DNA of 64,000 bases from JAQUBU01 sp036677685 (GTDB lineage: Bacteria > Bacillota > Syntrophomonadia > Syntrophomonadales > Syntrophomonadaceae), in contig JAVBWA010000043.1 of assembly GCA_036677685.1 (NCBI GenBank), positions 62,001 through 126,000 of the forward strand. Reading direction: 5' to 3'. This document shows positions 9,501-18,300 of this stretch, piece after piece (position 1 is the stretch's first letter; each line of letters begins with the position of its first letter). Below the pieces are notes generated by a model that was not told the origin of the DNA, did no database searches, and was given only the letters and a program-made list of their open reading frames with translations. The translations under genes were made by a program, and so were the position numbers.

Positions 9501-9956
9501 ATGGTGGATGAATTCTATATGCGGCAGGCTCTGGAACTGGCAAACCTTGCCTATCAAATGGGGGAAATCCCGATCGGAGCAATTGTAGTCGCCAATGGTG
9601 AAATTATCGCAGAGGCCCATAATGAGAAAGAAATGCGCCAGGATGCCACCGCTCATGCGGAAATGCTGGCTATCCAGAGGGCGGTTGCATATTTGGGGCA
9701 CTGGCGGTTGAGTGAAGCCACCCTATATTGTACTCTGGAACCCTGTGTAATGTGCGCGGGAGCCATGGTCAACGCCCGCCTGGGGAAACTGGTCTTCGGC
9801 AGTTGGGATGCCAAGGCTGGAGCGGCCGGATCCATATTCGACCTGCTCAGGTCTCCGGCCTTAAATCATCAGGTCATGGTTGAACCCGGTGTATTGGAAG
9901 CTGAATGCAGTGATTTACTTAAAAAATTTTTTGTAAGCATACGGAGAGATGGCTGA
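9501..9956 (+). CDS. tadA: tRNA-specific adenosine deaminase
   Basis: TadA deaminates A34 to inosine in tRNA-Arg(ACG), letting one tRNA read CGU, CGC and CGA. The 151-residue product has the zinc deaminase motifs HAEM (His52, Glu54) and EPCVMCAGA (Cys82, Cys85), and MGEIPIGAIVV near the N-terminus. ATG 9501 follows AGGGG; in-frame GTG codons at 9495 and 9504 are alternatives. The last four codons and the stop overlap the first 14 bases of the tRNA-Ser gene, so transcript processing at the tRNA 5' end would cut off the tadA stop codon. It sits beside a tRNA-Arg gene, and a tRNA-Arg(ACG) fragment, its natural substrate, lies at the window edge. Confidence 0.93.
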   Translation: MVDEFYMRQALELANLAYQMGEIPIGAIVVANGEIIAEAHNEKEMRQDATAHAEMLAIQRAVAYLGHWRLSEATLYCTLEPCVMCAGAMVNARLGKLVFGSWDAKAGAAGSIFDLLRSPALNHQVMVEPGVLEAECSDLLKKFFVSIRRDG

Positions 9957-10034
9957 GTCCGGTTGAAAGCGCACGACTCGAAATCGTGTGGGCGAGGAAT
10001 CGTCCCGTGGGTTCGAATCCCACTCTCTCCGCCA
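9943..10034 (+). tRNA. tRNA-Ser(CGA)
   Basis: Complete 92-base class II tRNA with long variable arm and encoded CCA: acceptor GGAGAGA/TCTCTCC, anticodon stem CACGA/TCGTG around CTCGAAA (anticodon CGA), T arm GTGGGTTCGAATCCCAC, discriminator G. Its first 14 bases are the last codons and stop of tadA. Confidence 0.95.
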
Positions 10035-10052
10035 TAATAAAAAACAAGAGAG

Positions 10053-10084
10053 AAGACTGGCAAAAACAAGCCGGTCTTTTTATT
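10053..10084 (+). terminator. Terminator after tRNA-Ser(CGA)
   Basis: AAGACTGGC and GCCGGTCTT form a nine-pair stem (one G-T) with an eight-base A-rich loop, followed by TTT ATTT. It ends the tRNA-Arg/tadA/tRNA-Ser unit. Confidence 0.8.
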
Positions 10085-10088
10085 TGGA

Positions 10089-10188
10089 GAACCCAAAGGG
10101 ACGATTCCAGTCAAATAAAGGCCCCACATATGTCCGAAGGGTATGGCTCCAAATCCGCCTTCCGGGCACACGTCCCACTCTCTCCGCA
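10089..10188. other. Degenerate tRNA-Ser-like pieces
   Basis: Positions 10089-10108 match the reverse complement of the tRNA-Ser variable and T arm (9996-10014) except for one small indel. Positions 10173-10187 repeat, in direct orientation, the last part of the T stem and acceptor of the same tRNA. The pieces lie between the tRNA terminator and the injection-system locus. They may be relics of recombination at the tRNA 3' end; the sequence alone cannot prove it. Confidence 0.45.
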
Positions 10189-10561
10189 GGGCTGTGGCAA
10201 TAAATACAGAAGCCAGCCTGTCGTGTGGTAATTCTTTCAAGTTAATCCTTCTGCAAGCAAATTCACTTGCATTAAATATTACAACTTACAAAACATGGAA
10301 CCTATCAAGTTATTGACAAAATTCAACTAATTCCAACGTAATGAGGTTTCTCCTGATGTGCATTTGTTAAACATGACATAAACAACAGGTGCCTTTGTGT
10401 AATTTATTGTTGCAATTTGCTGGTAAAAATAATATCATGAAGTAAATTATACCATGGGTGAAGTGTATACAAATAAAGGCCATCTGAATAGTTTACTATT
10501 TTGAGATGTTTCATACACATAATGCTTGGGAGCAGTCAATTGCACAACATGGAGGGATCAC
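10189..10561 (+). promoter_or_regulatory. Leader region of the injection-system locus with a candidate promoter
   Basis: AT-rich non-coding DNA. The best promoter I can find is TTGCAA at 10410-10415, 17 bases, TATCAT at 10433-10438, which would give a leader of about 115 bases before the first eCIS gene. A TTGACA at 10313 lacks a well-spaced -10 box. No riboswitch or operator is recognised. Confidence 0.35.
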
Positions 10562-10948
10562 ATGAGCATGTTAGTCTGTGGAGGTGCCATGTTGCAGTGC
10601 ACCTTTGGAACAACACCAAGTCCATTGGTGGTTCTACCCATAAATCGCGTCATATCAACGATGCCTGTCGCAAACATAATGGATAACAAACCGGGTGCAA
10701 ATATCCTGCCATTCGGTATGTGTAATTCCCCAACAAATCCTGCCGTAATTGCTGCGACATCTGCAGCAATGGGAGTTTTTACTCCTGCGCCTTGTGTACC
10801 GCTGACGAGCGCACCATGGGCACCCGGCTCACCAACCGTACTTGTCGGAAATATGCCGGCTTTAAGCAATACCTGCAAGCTAATATGTACTTGCGGCGGT
10901 ATGATCCAGGTTAATACGCCGGGTCAGTTTAATACTATGGTGCCATAA
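10562..10948 (+). CDS. PAAR-like protein (DUF4280), spike tip
   Basis: The 128-residue product starts MSMLVCGGAMLQCTFG, the hallmark of DUF4280 PAAR-like proteins that cap the spike of contractile injection systems. Cysteines at CGG, QC, MC, PC, TC and CTC and the repeated short beta segments (SPTVLVGNMPALSNTCKL, GMIQVNTPGQ) fit the metal-braced cone of that family. I chose ATG 10562 because GGAGGG lies five to ten bases upstream; longer frames from 10501 or 10526 lack this. It is the first gene of the eCIS locus. In use, it would be the tip that first meets the target membrane and may carry a cargo domain partner. Confidence 0.8.
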   Translation: MSMLVCGGAMLQCTFGTTPSPLVVLPINRVISTMPVANIMDNKPGANILPFGMCNSPTNPAVIAATSAAMGVFTPAPCVPLTSAPWAPGSPTVLVGNMPALSNTCKLICTCGGMIQVNTPGQFNTMVP

Positions 10949-11054
10949 TAACTTTCTGGGTTATTAATACTTGGGAATATAGGAGAACCGGTCTGGGTTT
11001 TTTTTCAAGACCTAGCGGAAGACCAAAAGACAGCAGATAAAAAGGAGGAATAAA

Positions 11055-11951
11055 ATGAGCACAACAGAACTGGCCAGCCGGAAACTGGGGCAGAATGCCT
11101 CTGATAGGCTTAGAACTTCAGATAAAAAGGATACTTTTAAAAAACAAGAAAAAAACAAGGTTAAACAACCTGAAGCAGGTGGAAGACTGCTTAATTTGCA
11201 GTCCTCTTTAGGAAACCAGGCCGTTCTTGGCATGCTTGACAAGAACGGAAAGCTGGAAGAGGGCAGCGGTTCATTAATCCCGGAAAGCATTAAGGGAAAA
11301 ATGGAAGCGTCCTTTGGAACTGATTTTTCAGATGTCAGAATACATGAAAGTCCCAACGCCCAGGCTATGGGGGCCAGGGCCATGACCCGGGGAAGCGAGA
11401 TCTTCTTTGCGCCCGGACAATTCACGGCCGCCACTCAAGAGGGGCAGAGCCTGCTGGGACATGAATTATCCCATGTGGTGCAGCAGCGGGAAGGAAGAGT
11501 GGAAGCACCTGAAACCGGGGCTTTCCCGCTGGTTGACAATAGCGGACTGGAAAGTGAAGCTAACCGGGAAGGGGAAATGGCATCCCGGGGGATTTCGGCA
11601 AGAAATACCGGTTCGGAAACCGGTCATGTTTCAGCTGCCACGGTTCAGGCGGGCGCTCAGACAAGCGTGGATAATGCGCCGGTACAGGCCAGCTTTTTCA
11701 GTTCGATTGCCAGTGGTGCCAAAAAAGCGTTCGGGGCGGTTAAGAAATTCGCAACCAGTAAAGAAGGGCGGGCAATGATCGGCGGGGCCTTAACTGCGGG
11801 TGGCCAAGCGTATGGGGCAGGCGGGGCTAACCCCTTACTTGCGGCGGGCATGGGCGCAGCGGGTGGAATGATTAGCGGAGGCGGAGAAGCCGCAGGCGAG
11901 GATAAAGCTGAAGAAGAAAAAGCCCTTGAAGAAGAAAAAGAAACCGCTTAG
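11055..11951 (+). CDS. eCIS core DUF4157 protein, putative cargo or accessory protein
   Basis: A 298-residue protein with a disordered, lysine-rich N-terminus (residues 1-50), a DUF4157 domain at about 75-185 and a Gly/Ala-rich C-terminal part. The domain begins IPESIKGKMEASFGTDFSDVRIHESPNA and contains the HExxH-like GHELSHVVQQ with His136. DUF4157 is strongly associated with eCIS loci and often fused to toxins. Residues about 215-285 form a hydrophobic Gly/Ala stretch (GGALTAGGQAYGAGG, AAGMGAAGGMISGGG) and the end is acidic (EEEKALEEEKE). I see no known toxin domain. AAAGGAGG precedes the ATG. It could be a loaded effector with a membrane-active tail; that is inference. Confidence 0.8.
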   Translation: MSTTELASRKLGQNASDRLRTSDKKDTFKKQEKNKVKQPEAGGRLLNLQSSLGNQAVLGMLDKNGKLEEGSGSLIPESIKGKMEASFGTDFSDVRIHESPNAQAMGARAMTRGSEIFFAPGQFTAATQEGQSLLGHELSHVVQQREGRVEAPETGAFPLVDNSGLESEANREGEMASRGISARNTGSETGHVSAATVQAGAQTSVDNAPVQASFFSSIASGAKKAFGAVKKFATSKEGRAMIGGALTAGGQAYGAGGANPLLAAGMGAAGGMISGGGEAAGEDKAEEEKALEEEKETA

Positions 11952-11984
11952 TTAATGCTTAGGCCGGTGTAGTCAGGGGGCCGC

Positions 11985-14186
11985 ATGAAAAATCACAGTA
12001 ATACAGAGTATTTGGACAATTGGGACCTATACCAGGATCTTTTGTTGCTCCTCGATTATATTATATATATATATCATGCCTCAAAGAACAGGGGCATTTC
12101 GGAAGAACCTTATCTGAGCAAGCTGAAGGGTCTTGTTATAACAGATGCGGAAGTTGAGCAGTTGCTTGACGAGCCGCAGGATTTTTTGGACCGTGATCAG
12201 GCTCAGTCAATAGAGCTCCTGCTTAAAAAGATTGATGGGATTCAAGAGATCATAAGCAGGAGAAGAGAAGTTTCCAAACAAAAAGGCGTTTTTCTGGCAT
12301 TATCACATTTGAGCGAGATTTTCAGCCTCGACCCATTTGAAGAATTGTGCATATTTATCTGCCTGGCGCCGGAACTGGATAGAAAATACGAAAAACTATT
12401 TGCCTATTTACAAGATGATATAAACCTGAAATTTTCGACAGTAGATCTGATTCAAAGGCTTTTATGCCGGGATAAAGAAGACAGGCTGTACTCCAGGGTA
12501 TTTTTCTCACCGGATGGGAAACTTTTTAAATATTTCCTTGAGAGTGGTGAGGATGCAGTTTTATCATCCTTGACCTGTAAGCTGAAGTTGAAGGACAGGG
12601 TGATCCGTTTTCTTATTTATAATGAAGATATGGATACGGCTTTAGCGGAAAGTGTTGAAGTTATCAATCCAGAATATGCGCCGGCGCCTTTGATTCTGGG
12701 CAAGGATTTACTGGAACGGTTAATCAGGTATGTAGAGAACAATTATGATGCATCAAAACAGGACCAAAAATCCCTCCTGTTTCAGCTTTGGGGGAGGATA
12801 GGCTCAGGGAAAAAGCTTCAGGTGCATCACTTCTGCCACCGGTTTGAACAAAAGCTCATCATGGTGGACCTCAAAAAGCTAACAACTGGAAGCATACCCC
12901 TGAAAGCTTCTCTTGAACCGGTACTGTTTGAGGCGGTTCTGCACAGGGCGGTCCTATGTTTTACGCATCTGGAATGTCTTCTTGACGAAGAGGGAAATGA
13001 CGAAAAGATACTCATCCTTTTGGATGTTTTCAAGCTTTTCAGAGGAATTATGTTTCTGCTGTCCGAGGTGCAGTGGAAACCAAAGGAACGATTCCGAGAA
13101 CATGTTTATATAGCCATACCACTCGAACTGCCTCGGGAAAATGAGCGTAAAATTCTTTGGGAACATTTTGCACAGGCAAATGATTTTGCCGAAAAAACTG
13201 ACTGGGCGGTTGTTTCAAATAAATTCAATTTTTCACCGGGACAAATAGAGAACGCGGTTATCACTGCAAAAAATCTCAGCAGTTGGGATAAGGACTATCC
13301 CGGAGAACTTACCCGGGAAAACCTGTACAGTGCTTGCTATGGACAAGTGCATCATAACCTTGAAAGGAAAGCTACTCCTATCAAAGCAAAGTATGGATGG
13401 GAGGATCTGATCCTACCTGATGAGCAGAAACAGCAGCTCCAAAATGCCTGTAACCAAGTGAAATACCGGAATATCGTATATGGAGACTGGGGTTTTCACA
13501 ATAAGTTATCCTATGGAAAAGGTCTCAGTATCCTATTCTCAGGACCGCCTGGCACTGGAAAAACCATGGGGGCGCAGGTAATTGCCAGCGAACTCATGCT
13601 TGAGATATACAAGATTGACTTATCCCAGGTGATAAGCAAATACATAGGTGAAACGGAGAAGAATCTAAGAGAAATATTCGATGAGGCGAAATACAGCAAT
13701 GCAATCCTGTTCTTTGATGAGACAGACGCACTTTTTGGGAAACGGTCCGAAGTCAAGGATGCGCATGACAAATATGCAAACATAGAGGTTGCCTTCCTCC
13801 TGCAGAAGATGGAGGAGTATGATGGGATCACAGTGCTGGCTACCAACTATATGAAAAATATTGATGAAGCCTTTTTAAGAAGGATTCAATTCATCATACA
13901 TTTTCCTTTTCCCGATGCACAGCACAGGGGAAAGCTTTGGAAGGGAATATTCCCCAGGGAAACACCTTTAGCGGATGATATTGATTACAATTACCTCGGG
14001 AAAAAGTTCGAGGTGTCTGGGGGAAGTATTAAGAACATGGCCGTATATGCCGCGTTTCTGGCTGCGGAGAAGAAATGCCGGGTAGGAATGGCGGAAATAA
14101 TCACGGCGGCAAGATTTGAAATGAAGAAGACCGGAAAGGTTCTCGTGCAGGAAGAATTCCCGGAATATGCAGATATTTTCATATAA
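11985..14186 (+). CDS. eCIS AAA+ ATPase (Pvc15-like)
   Basis: A 733-residue AAA+ ATPase. The N-terminal half is helical and carries a degenerate nucleotide-site-like segment (LWGRIGSGKKLQVH near residue 267). The C-terminal ATPase domain has Walker A GPPGTGKT (residues 520-527, Lys526), Walker B ILFFDETD (Asp578, Glu579), sensor 1 LATNY and the arginine-finger region AFLRRIQF. In eCIS such as the Photorhabdus virulence cassette, this protein is needed for assembly or cargo loading. It follows the DUF4157 gene by 33 bases, suggesting the two work together. Its stop codon TAA is the first three bases of repeat R2. Confidence 0.88.
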   Translation: MKNHSNTEYLDNWDLYQDLLLLLDYIIYIYHASKNRGISEEPYLSKLKGLVITDAEVEQLLDEPQDFLDRDQAQSIELLLKKIDGIQEIISRRREVSKQKGVFLALSHLSEIFSLDPFEELCIFICLAPELDRKYEKLFAYLQDDINLKFSTVDLIQRLLCRDKEDRLYSRVFFSPDGKLFKYFLESGEDAVLSSLTCKLKLKDRVIRFLIYNEDMDTALAESVEVINPEYAPAPLILGKDLLERLIRYVENNYDASKQDQKSLLFQLWGRIGSGKKLQVHHFCHRFEQKLIMVDLKKLTTGSIPLKASLEPVLFEAVLHRAVLCFTHLECLLDEEGNDEKILILLDVFKLFRGIMFLLSEVQWKPKERFREHVYIAIPLELPRENERKILWEHFAQANDFAEKTDWAVVSNKFNFSPGQIENAVITAKNLSSWDKDYPGELTRENLYSACYGQVHHNLERKATPIKAKYGWEDLILPDEQKQQLQNACNQVKYRNIVYGDWGFHNKLSYGKGLSILFSGPPGTGKTMGAQVIASELMLEIYKIDLSQVISKYIGETEKNLREIFDEAKYSNAILFFDETDALFGKRSEVKDAHDKYANIEVAFLLQKMEEYDGITVLATNYMKNIDEAFLRRIQFIIHFPFPDAQHRGKLWKGIFPRETPLADDIDYNYLGKKFEVSGGSIKNMAVYAAFLAAEKKCRVGMAEIITAARFEMKKTGKVLVQEEFPEYADIFI

Positions 14187-14375
14187 CGAGGCGAAAAGAT
14201 ACCACCAGTTTTTTAAGCGGTCGGGTTCCGACTAAGAAAACAGGCGGTGGGGTCTAATCACCCGCCTCTATGCAGCGGTGGGTTGCCCCCTACGGGGATT
14301 ACTTATATTGATTCCCTTCGGGAATGATTGAATTGTGTTGAAGAAACTGCTCCGCAGTCTCTTCCGATGCTTAAA
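14184..14375 (+). repeat. Structured repeat R2, long form
   Basis: Begins TAACGAGGCG, where TAA is the stop of the ATPase gene, and ends GCTTAAA. It has the outer GAGGCG/CGCCTC stem, CCCCTACGGGG, ATTCCCTTCGGGAAT and the AAACTGC/GCAGT hairpins. It fills the gap between the ATPase and DUF4255 genes. Confidence 0.9.
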
Positions 14376-14422
14376 TTCGACCGATATATGCAGTATAAAG
14401 GCATGGAATGGGAGGAGATCCT

Positions 14423-14989
14423 TTGGGTTCTTTCAATGTGGTGGCTGATGTAGGTAATTCTATAGTCAAGGTTTTAAGAGATAATTTATGCCCTGACATC
14501 ATACCGCAGCCGGAAATGATCGGTCTCGGGTCACCGGCCGAACACGGGGATTTCAAGCTTACCCTCTTTTTATACAATATTATTGAGAGCGGCGAATTTC
14601 GGCATAATGAAACTGTAGCTATCAGCAGCAATACAGTCGGGTTTCCCCCTCTGTCATTGGATCTTTACTATCTGCTTACCGCCCACTCTACCTCCGAAAT
14701 CAGTTTCAAGACGGCCGACGAACACAGGATACTTGGTAAAGCCATGCAGGTGCTTTTTGACAATGCAATAATGAGAGGGCCCAACCTGATAGGAACCCTG
14801 TCGGAGAAAAATGAAGAGATCCGTATCGTAATAGACAACTTACCCTTTGATCTGATGATGAAGCTTTGGACATTTCCCAATGTGCCTTATAAGCTTTCAG
14901 TGAGCTACCAGGTTGGACCCGTATATATTGATTCCTTGAAGACGCGTTCGATAGGAAGAGTACTTGAAATCGGAAGCGATAAGAGGTAG
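14423..14989 (+). CDS. DUF4255 (Pvc16-like) protein, putative tail terminator/cap
   Basis: The 188-residue product matches the DUF4255 family, whose Pvc16/Afp16 members cap the distal end of the sheath-tube in extracellular injection systems. Typical segments are SFNVVADVGNSIVKVLRDNL at the start and FKLTLFLYNIIESGEFRHNE, PLSLDLYYLLTAHS and a C-terminal PYKLSVSYQVGPVYIDS. I choose TTG 14423 because the strong GGGAGGAG site lies five bases upstream and the family normally begins at this point; ATG 14408 lies before that site. It follows repeat R2 and precedes the next gene by six bases. Confidence 0.85.
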   Translation: MGSFNVVADVGNSIVKVLRDNLCPDIIPQPEMIGLGSPAEHGDFKLTLFLYNIIESGEFRHNETVAISSNTVGFPPLSLDLYYLLTAHSTSEISFKTADEHRILGKAMQVLFDNAIMRGPNLIGTLSEKNEEIRIVIDNLPFDLMMKLWTFPNVPYKLSVSYQVGPVYIDSLKTRSIGRVLEIGSDKR

Positions 14990-14995
14990 GACTGT

Positions 14996-15796
14996 GTGGA
15001 ACAATTGATGAATTTAAGTTTTAAAACGATAGTTTCCTTTGTAGTCTGTGTGGTAGACGATTTTAGCGGAGAGAGAGTACGAAACGGAAATCTCCTGATT
15101 ACGCTGGCTGAGTCCAGGAAAAGGCCAATTCGTAAAAAAGAGGGTGTTTTCGTATTTGTCGACCTGGATAGAATGACATATACCTTGAGGGTTGAGTCTG
15201 ATATATATTTTCCCCAAAGCATACAGGTTGATCCTGAGCAGCTTGACCGGCTGGATCCGGTCATATACGTCCGACTGAAACCCTTGCCATCCTATCCTTT
15301 TAGCAATGCGGCCACGCTGCTGCGGGGAAGGCTGATCGATAAGACGGAAAAGATATTGCCGGAAGCCGCTTTCAGGGCAGTGGTAAAAACCCGAGAATGC
15401 GCCAAAGGCAGAATTCTACAAGAAAATGTTCCGAAAGGGAGCAGGGTCTTATCCCTGGCAAGGTTTAACGGAAAGATTTCTGAGGGAGAGACCCTTATCA
15501 TAGATGAGAAAAATGCGGAGCAGACTGAAATCTGCACAATCAGCCGCCTATATGAGGATAATAGCTTTGGCCTATGTGACCCCTTGAAGTTTGACCATGG
15601 GAGAGGAGCATTCCTCCTGCCGGTGACTGAAACAGTACCGGATGAACGGGGGGAAACGGTGGTATATTTTTTTAACCTGCGAGTGCCTTGCATTGAAGTT
15701 GAATTGCAGATTAGCCATGACGGCAGGGTGGATACTAAAAAATATGAAATTGAGGCAGGCAGCACATACAACTTCGGTACCCTAAAAATTATATAA
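14996..15796 (+). CDS. eCIS-associated beta-rich protein of unknown function
   Basis: A 266-residue protein, mostly beta by pattern. The N-terminal 95 residues (VVCVVDDFSGERVRNGNLLITL, VFVFVDLDRMTYTLRVES) look like the Ig-like carboxypeptidase-regulatory or cap-associated domains often found beside DUF4255 genes. The C-terminal part (VYFFNLRVPCIEVELQI) may be a second beta domain. The GTG start at 14996 has GAGGTAGG upstream and lies six bases after DUF4255, so the two are probably co-translated and may act together at the sheath end. The stop codon TAA is the first three bases of repeat R3. No enzyme motif is visible; the function is not known. Confidence 0.6.
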   Translation: MEQLMNLSFKTIVSFVVCVVDDFSGERVRNGNLLITLAESRKRPIRKKEGVFVFVDLDRMTYTLRVESDIYFPQSIQVDPEQLDRLDPVIYVRLKPLPSYPFSNAATLLRGRLIDKTEKILPEAAFRAVVKTRECAKGRILQENVPKGSRVLSLARFNGKISEGETLIIDEKNAEQTEICTISRLYEDNSFGLCDPLKFDHGRGAFLLPVTETVPDERGETVVYFFNLRVPCIEVELQISHDGRVDTKKYEIEAGSTYNFGTLKII

Positions 15797-15929
15797 CGAG
15801 GCGAAAAGATGCCCCCCAGTTTTTTAAGCGGCCGGGTTCTTATTAACAAAACCGGTAGTTGAGTTCTAATTCCCCCGCCTCGATGCAGCGGTTGTTGAAA
15901 CTGCTCCGCAGTTTCTTCCGGTGCTTAAA
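15794..15929 (+). repeat. Structured repeat R3, short form
   Basis: Begins TAACGAGGCG at the stop codon of the upstream gene and ends GCTTAAA. It lacks the central two-hairpin block: the sequence runs from GCAGCGG through TTGTTG directly into the AAACTGCTCCGCAGTTT hairpin. It lies between the cap-side genes and the sheath gene. Confidence 0.88.
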
Positions 15930-16034
15930 ACAGCTATGAAAATTTAATAATTTATTATCAATTATTGAAAGGAGGGAACTGGTTTCAAGTTGCACATCAG
16001 GAGAATCGTGCAATGAGATTGAAATCAGAAGGCA

Positions 16035-17795
16035 ATGGCAGAATACTTATCACCAGGCGTTTATGTTGAGGAGTTTGACAGTGGCGGCGTACCAATGGCT
16101 GGAGTCAGTACAAGCACTGCCGGATTTTTCGGGCTGGCTCAAAAGGGCCAAATCGAGGGCATACCGGAGTTAATTACCAGTCCGGCAGATTTTCGGAGGA
16201 TTTTCGGATCCTATCTTTCAGAAAACGCATTTGGGGAATACCGTTACCTGGCCTATGCAGTAGACCATTTCTTCGCAAATGGGGGATCCCGGTGTTATGT
16301 AATGCGGGTGGCTCCATCGGATGCCAAGGTGTCCACTAATATTACCAAAGAAGACAAGTCGCCAGTGCTGCAAATCAGCGCCAAGAATCCGGGGGAATGG
16401 GGCGATAAGGTAAGACTGACAGTCAGTGCAGCCAGTAAAGCAAAAACCCAGATTTACGAAATTGTGGGCACAAAGCTATACAAGGTTAAGAGCTGCGCAG
16501 GATTCAATCAGGGAGACGTGGTCGTTTTTAATGATGGAGCAAGTAAGCAATACAACCGGGTAATTTCCTCCCAGGACAATATCATTGAACTGGAAACGGC
16601 CCTGAGTGGGGATGTCGAAGACAATGCCCTTCTGCCGGAAAAGCTGTTGATGACCTGTGAAATTAATGTACAGGTTAGCTTTGGGGACGAAGCGGAGACA
16701 TTTGAAAAGGTTTCCCTAAATGCTGCGGCTGCCAATTATATCGTAAAGGTTTTGGAGAAATCCAATATCGTTAAGGTCGCTCATGCTCCATATACGAAAG
16801 AGAAAGAAAAGGATAAAGATAAGGATAAGGGAACAGAGGTCCTGACCCCGTTTGAAATGATTTCAGGGCTCAAGGACGAAGAAGGAAGCATGATCATCGC
16901 ATTGTCAGGAGGAAGTGACGGTTCGCTGGCAAAACTGGCGGCCAGTGACTTCATAGGTGAAGACCGGGGACCCGGTAAGCGAACCGGACTGCAATCTTTC
17001 ATTGACAATGATGAAGTCGCGATTATTTCTGTCCCGGGAGTTACAGATCCTAATGTACAGCTGAGCCTGGTGGCCCACTGTGAAAACCTAAAAAGCAGAA
17101 TCGCCATTTTGGATGTACCAAGGGAAAACAAAAAGGTTGCCGATGTCATGGCACACCGCAATATGTTCGACAGCAGCTACTGTGCAATGTATGCTCCATG
17201 GCTGCAGGTTTTCGACCCTCTGGATAAAAAGAACATATTTATTCCGCCTTCGGGCTCGATGGCTGGAATATATTCAAGATCAGACCAGGTCCGCGGAGTA
17301 CATAAGGCTCCTGCCAATGAAGTAGTCCGTTCCTGCATTGGATTGGACTGCCAGTATAACAAGGGAGAACAGGATATATTGAATCCCCAGGGGGTAAACC
17401 TGATCCGCTATTTCACTGGACAAGGTATCCGCGTATGGGGTGCCCGGACATGCTCCTCAAATGGTCTATGGAAATATGTCAATGTCCGCAGATTATTCAT
17501 CTTCCTTGAGGAATCGATCAAGAGAGGGACTAACTGGGTTGTATTTGAACCAAATGATGAACCGCTGTGGGCCAGGGTTCAAAGGACCATTGACGCCTTC
17601 CTGACCAGAGTATGGCGGGATGGGGCCCTGATGGGCAGCAGTCCTGCTGAAGCATTCTATATCAATATCGGGCGTAATACGATGAGCCAGGATGATATAG
17701 ACAATGGAAGGCTGATTTGTGTTATCGGAGTTGCACCGGTCAAACCGGCTGAATTTGTTATCTTCCGCATTACGCAGAAGACCAACGAGCAATAA
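16035..17795 (+). CDS. Contractile tail sheath protein
   Basis: The 586-residue product is a phage-type tail sheath: it starts MAEYLSPGVYVEEFDSG, followed by TSTAGFFGLAQKG, and ends with the conserved C-terminal region (GTNWVVFEPNDEPLWARVQRTI, LICVIGVAPVKPAEFVIFRI). The domain between about 90 and 300 is the variable outer part and contains a Lys/Asp-rich linker (residues about 255-265). Sheath subunits polymerise around the tube and contract to drive it outward. Only one sheath gene is present, unlike the three of the Photorhabdus cassette. AGAAGG lies just before the ATG. The tube gene follows by 57 bases. Confidence 0.95.
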   Translation: MAEYLSPGVYVEEFDSGGVPMAGVSTSTAGFFGLAQKGQIEGIPELITSPADFRRIFGSYLSENAFGEYRYLAYAVDHFFANGGSRCYVMRVAPSDAKVSTNITKEDKSPVLQISAKNPGEWGDKVRLTVSAASKAKTQIYEIVGTKLYKVKSCAGFNQGDVVVFNDGASKQYNRVISSQDNIIELETALSGDVEDNALLPEKLLMTCEINVQVSFGDEAETFEKVSLNAAAANYIVKVLEKSNIVKVAHAPYTKEKEKDKDKDKGTEVLTPFEMISGLKDEEGSMIIALSGGSDGSLAKLAASDFIGEDRGPGKRTGLQSFIDNDEVAIISVPGVTDPNVQLSLVAHCENLKSRIAILDVPRENKKVADVMAHRNMFDSSYCAMYAPWLQVFDPLDKKNIFIPPSGSMAGIYSRSDQVRGVHKAPANEVVRSCIGLDCQYNKGEQDILNPQGVNLIRYFTGQGIRVWGARTCSSNGLWKYVNVRRLFIFLEESIKRGTNWVVFEPNDEPLWARVQRTIDAFLTRVWRDGALMGSSPAEAFYINIGRNTMSQDDIDNGRLICVIGVAPVKPAEFVIFRITQKTNEQ

Positions 17796-17852
17796 ATTTG
17801 ATAAATTTAAAGCTTTAAGAAATTATAAATTAAATGTTGAGGAGGTTGTACA

Positions 17853-18287
17853 ATGCCTGGCGAAAGAAAGGATCCCTACAGGAATTTTAGATTCCGGGTG
17901 GAGATTGAAGGCATTCAGCAAGCTGGTTTTCGGGAAGTATCCGGATATAATGCTTCGCTGGATGTTGTCGAATACAGAGAGGGAAATGAAACGATAACTC
18001 CCCGAAAACTCCCCGGATTGGCTAAATACGGCAATATTTCTCTGAAGTGGGGCGTAACCGACTCCATGGATATGTATAAGTGGATGGAAGACAGTATATC
18101 CGGAAAAGTTGAGCGAAAGACGGTTACGATTATTGCAATTGATGAAGAGGGAAGCGATGTGGCAACATGGCAGGTAATTGAAGCCTGGCCGGCTCGGTAT
18201 ATTGCTCCGGACTGGAATGCCACGGCTTCTGCAGTAGCTATAGAATCACTTGAGCTTGCCCATGAGGGAATGAAACGCACAAAATAA
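17853..18287 (+). CDS. Tail tube protein 1 (gp19-like)
   Basis: The 144-residue product belongs to the T4 gp19-like tube family: DPYRNFRFRVEIEGIQQAGFREVSGYN at the start, then LKWGVTDSMDMYKWMEDSISGK and the closing ATASAVAIESLELAHEGM. Tube subunits form the hexameric inner tube that carries cargo. A strong GAGGAGG lies eight bases before ATG. With the sheath gene it forms a pair expected to be needed in many copies; the pair is followed by repeat R4 and a 16-pair hairpin, which may lower expression of the genes downstream. Confidence 0.93.
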   Translation: MPGERKDPYRNFRFRVEIEGIQQAGFREVSGYNASLDVVEYREGNETITPRKLPGLAKYGNISLKWGVTDSMDMYKWMEDSISGKVERKTVTIIAIDEEGSDVATWQVIEAWPARYIAPDWNATASAVAIESLELAHEGMKRTK

Positions 18288-18300
18288 TAGCTTAATTATA

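Noticed and set aside
10501..10948. Longer starts for the PAAR-like gene
   Set aside because: The frames from 10501 and 10526 lack a ribosome site; the family motif begins right at ATG 10562, which has GGAGGG.
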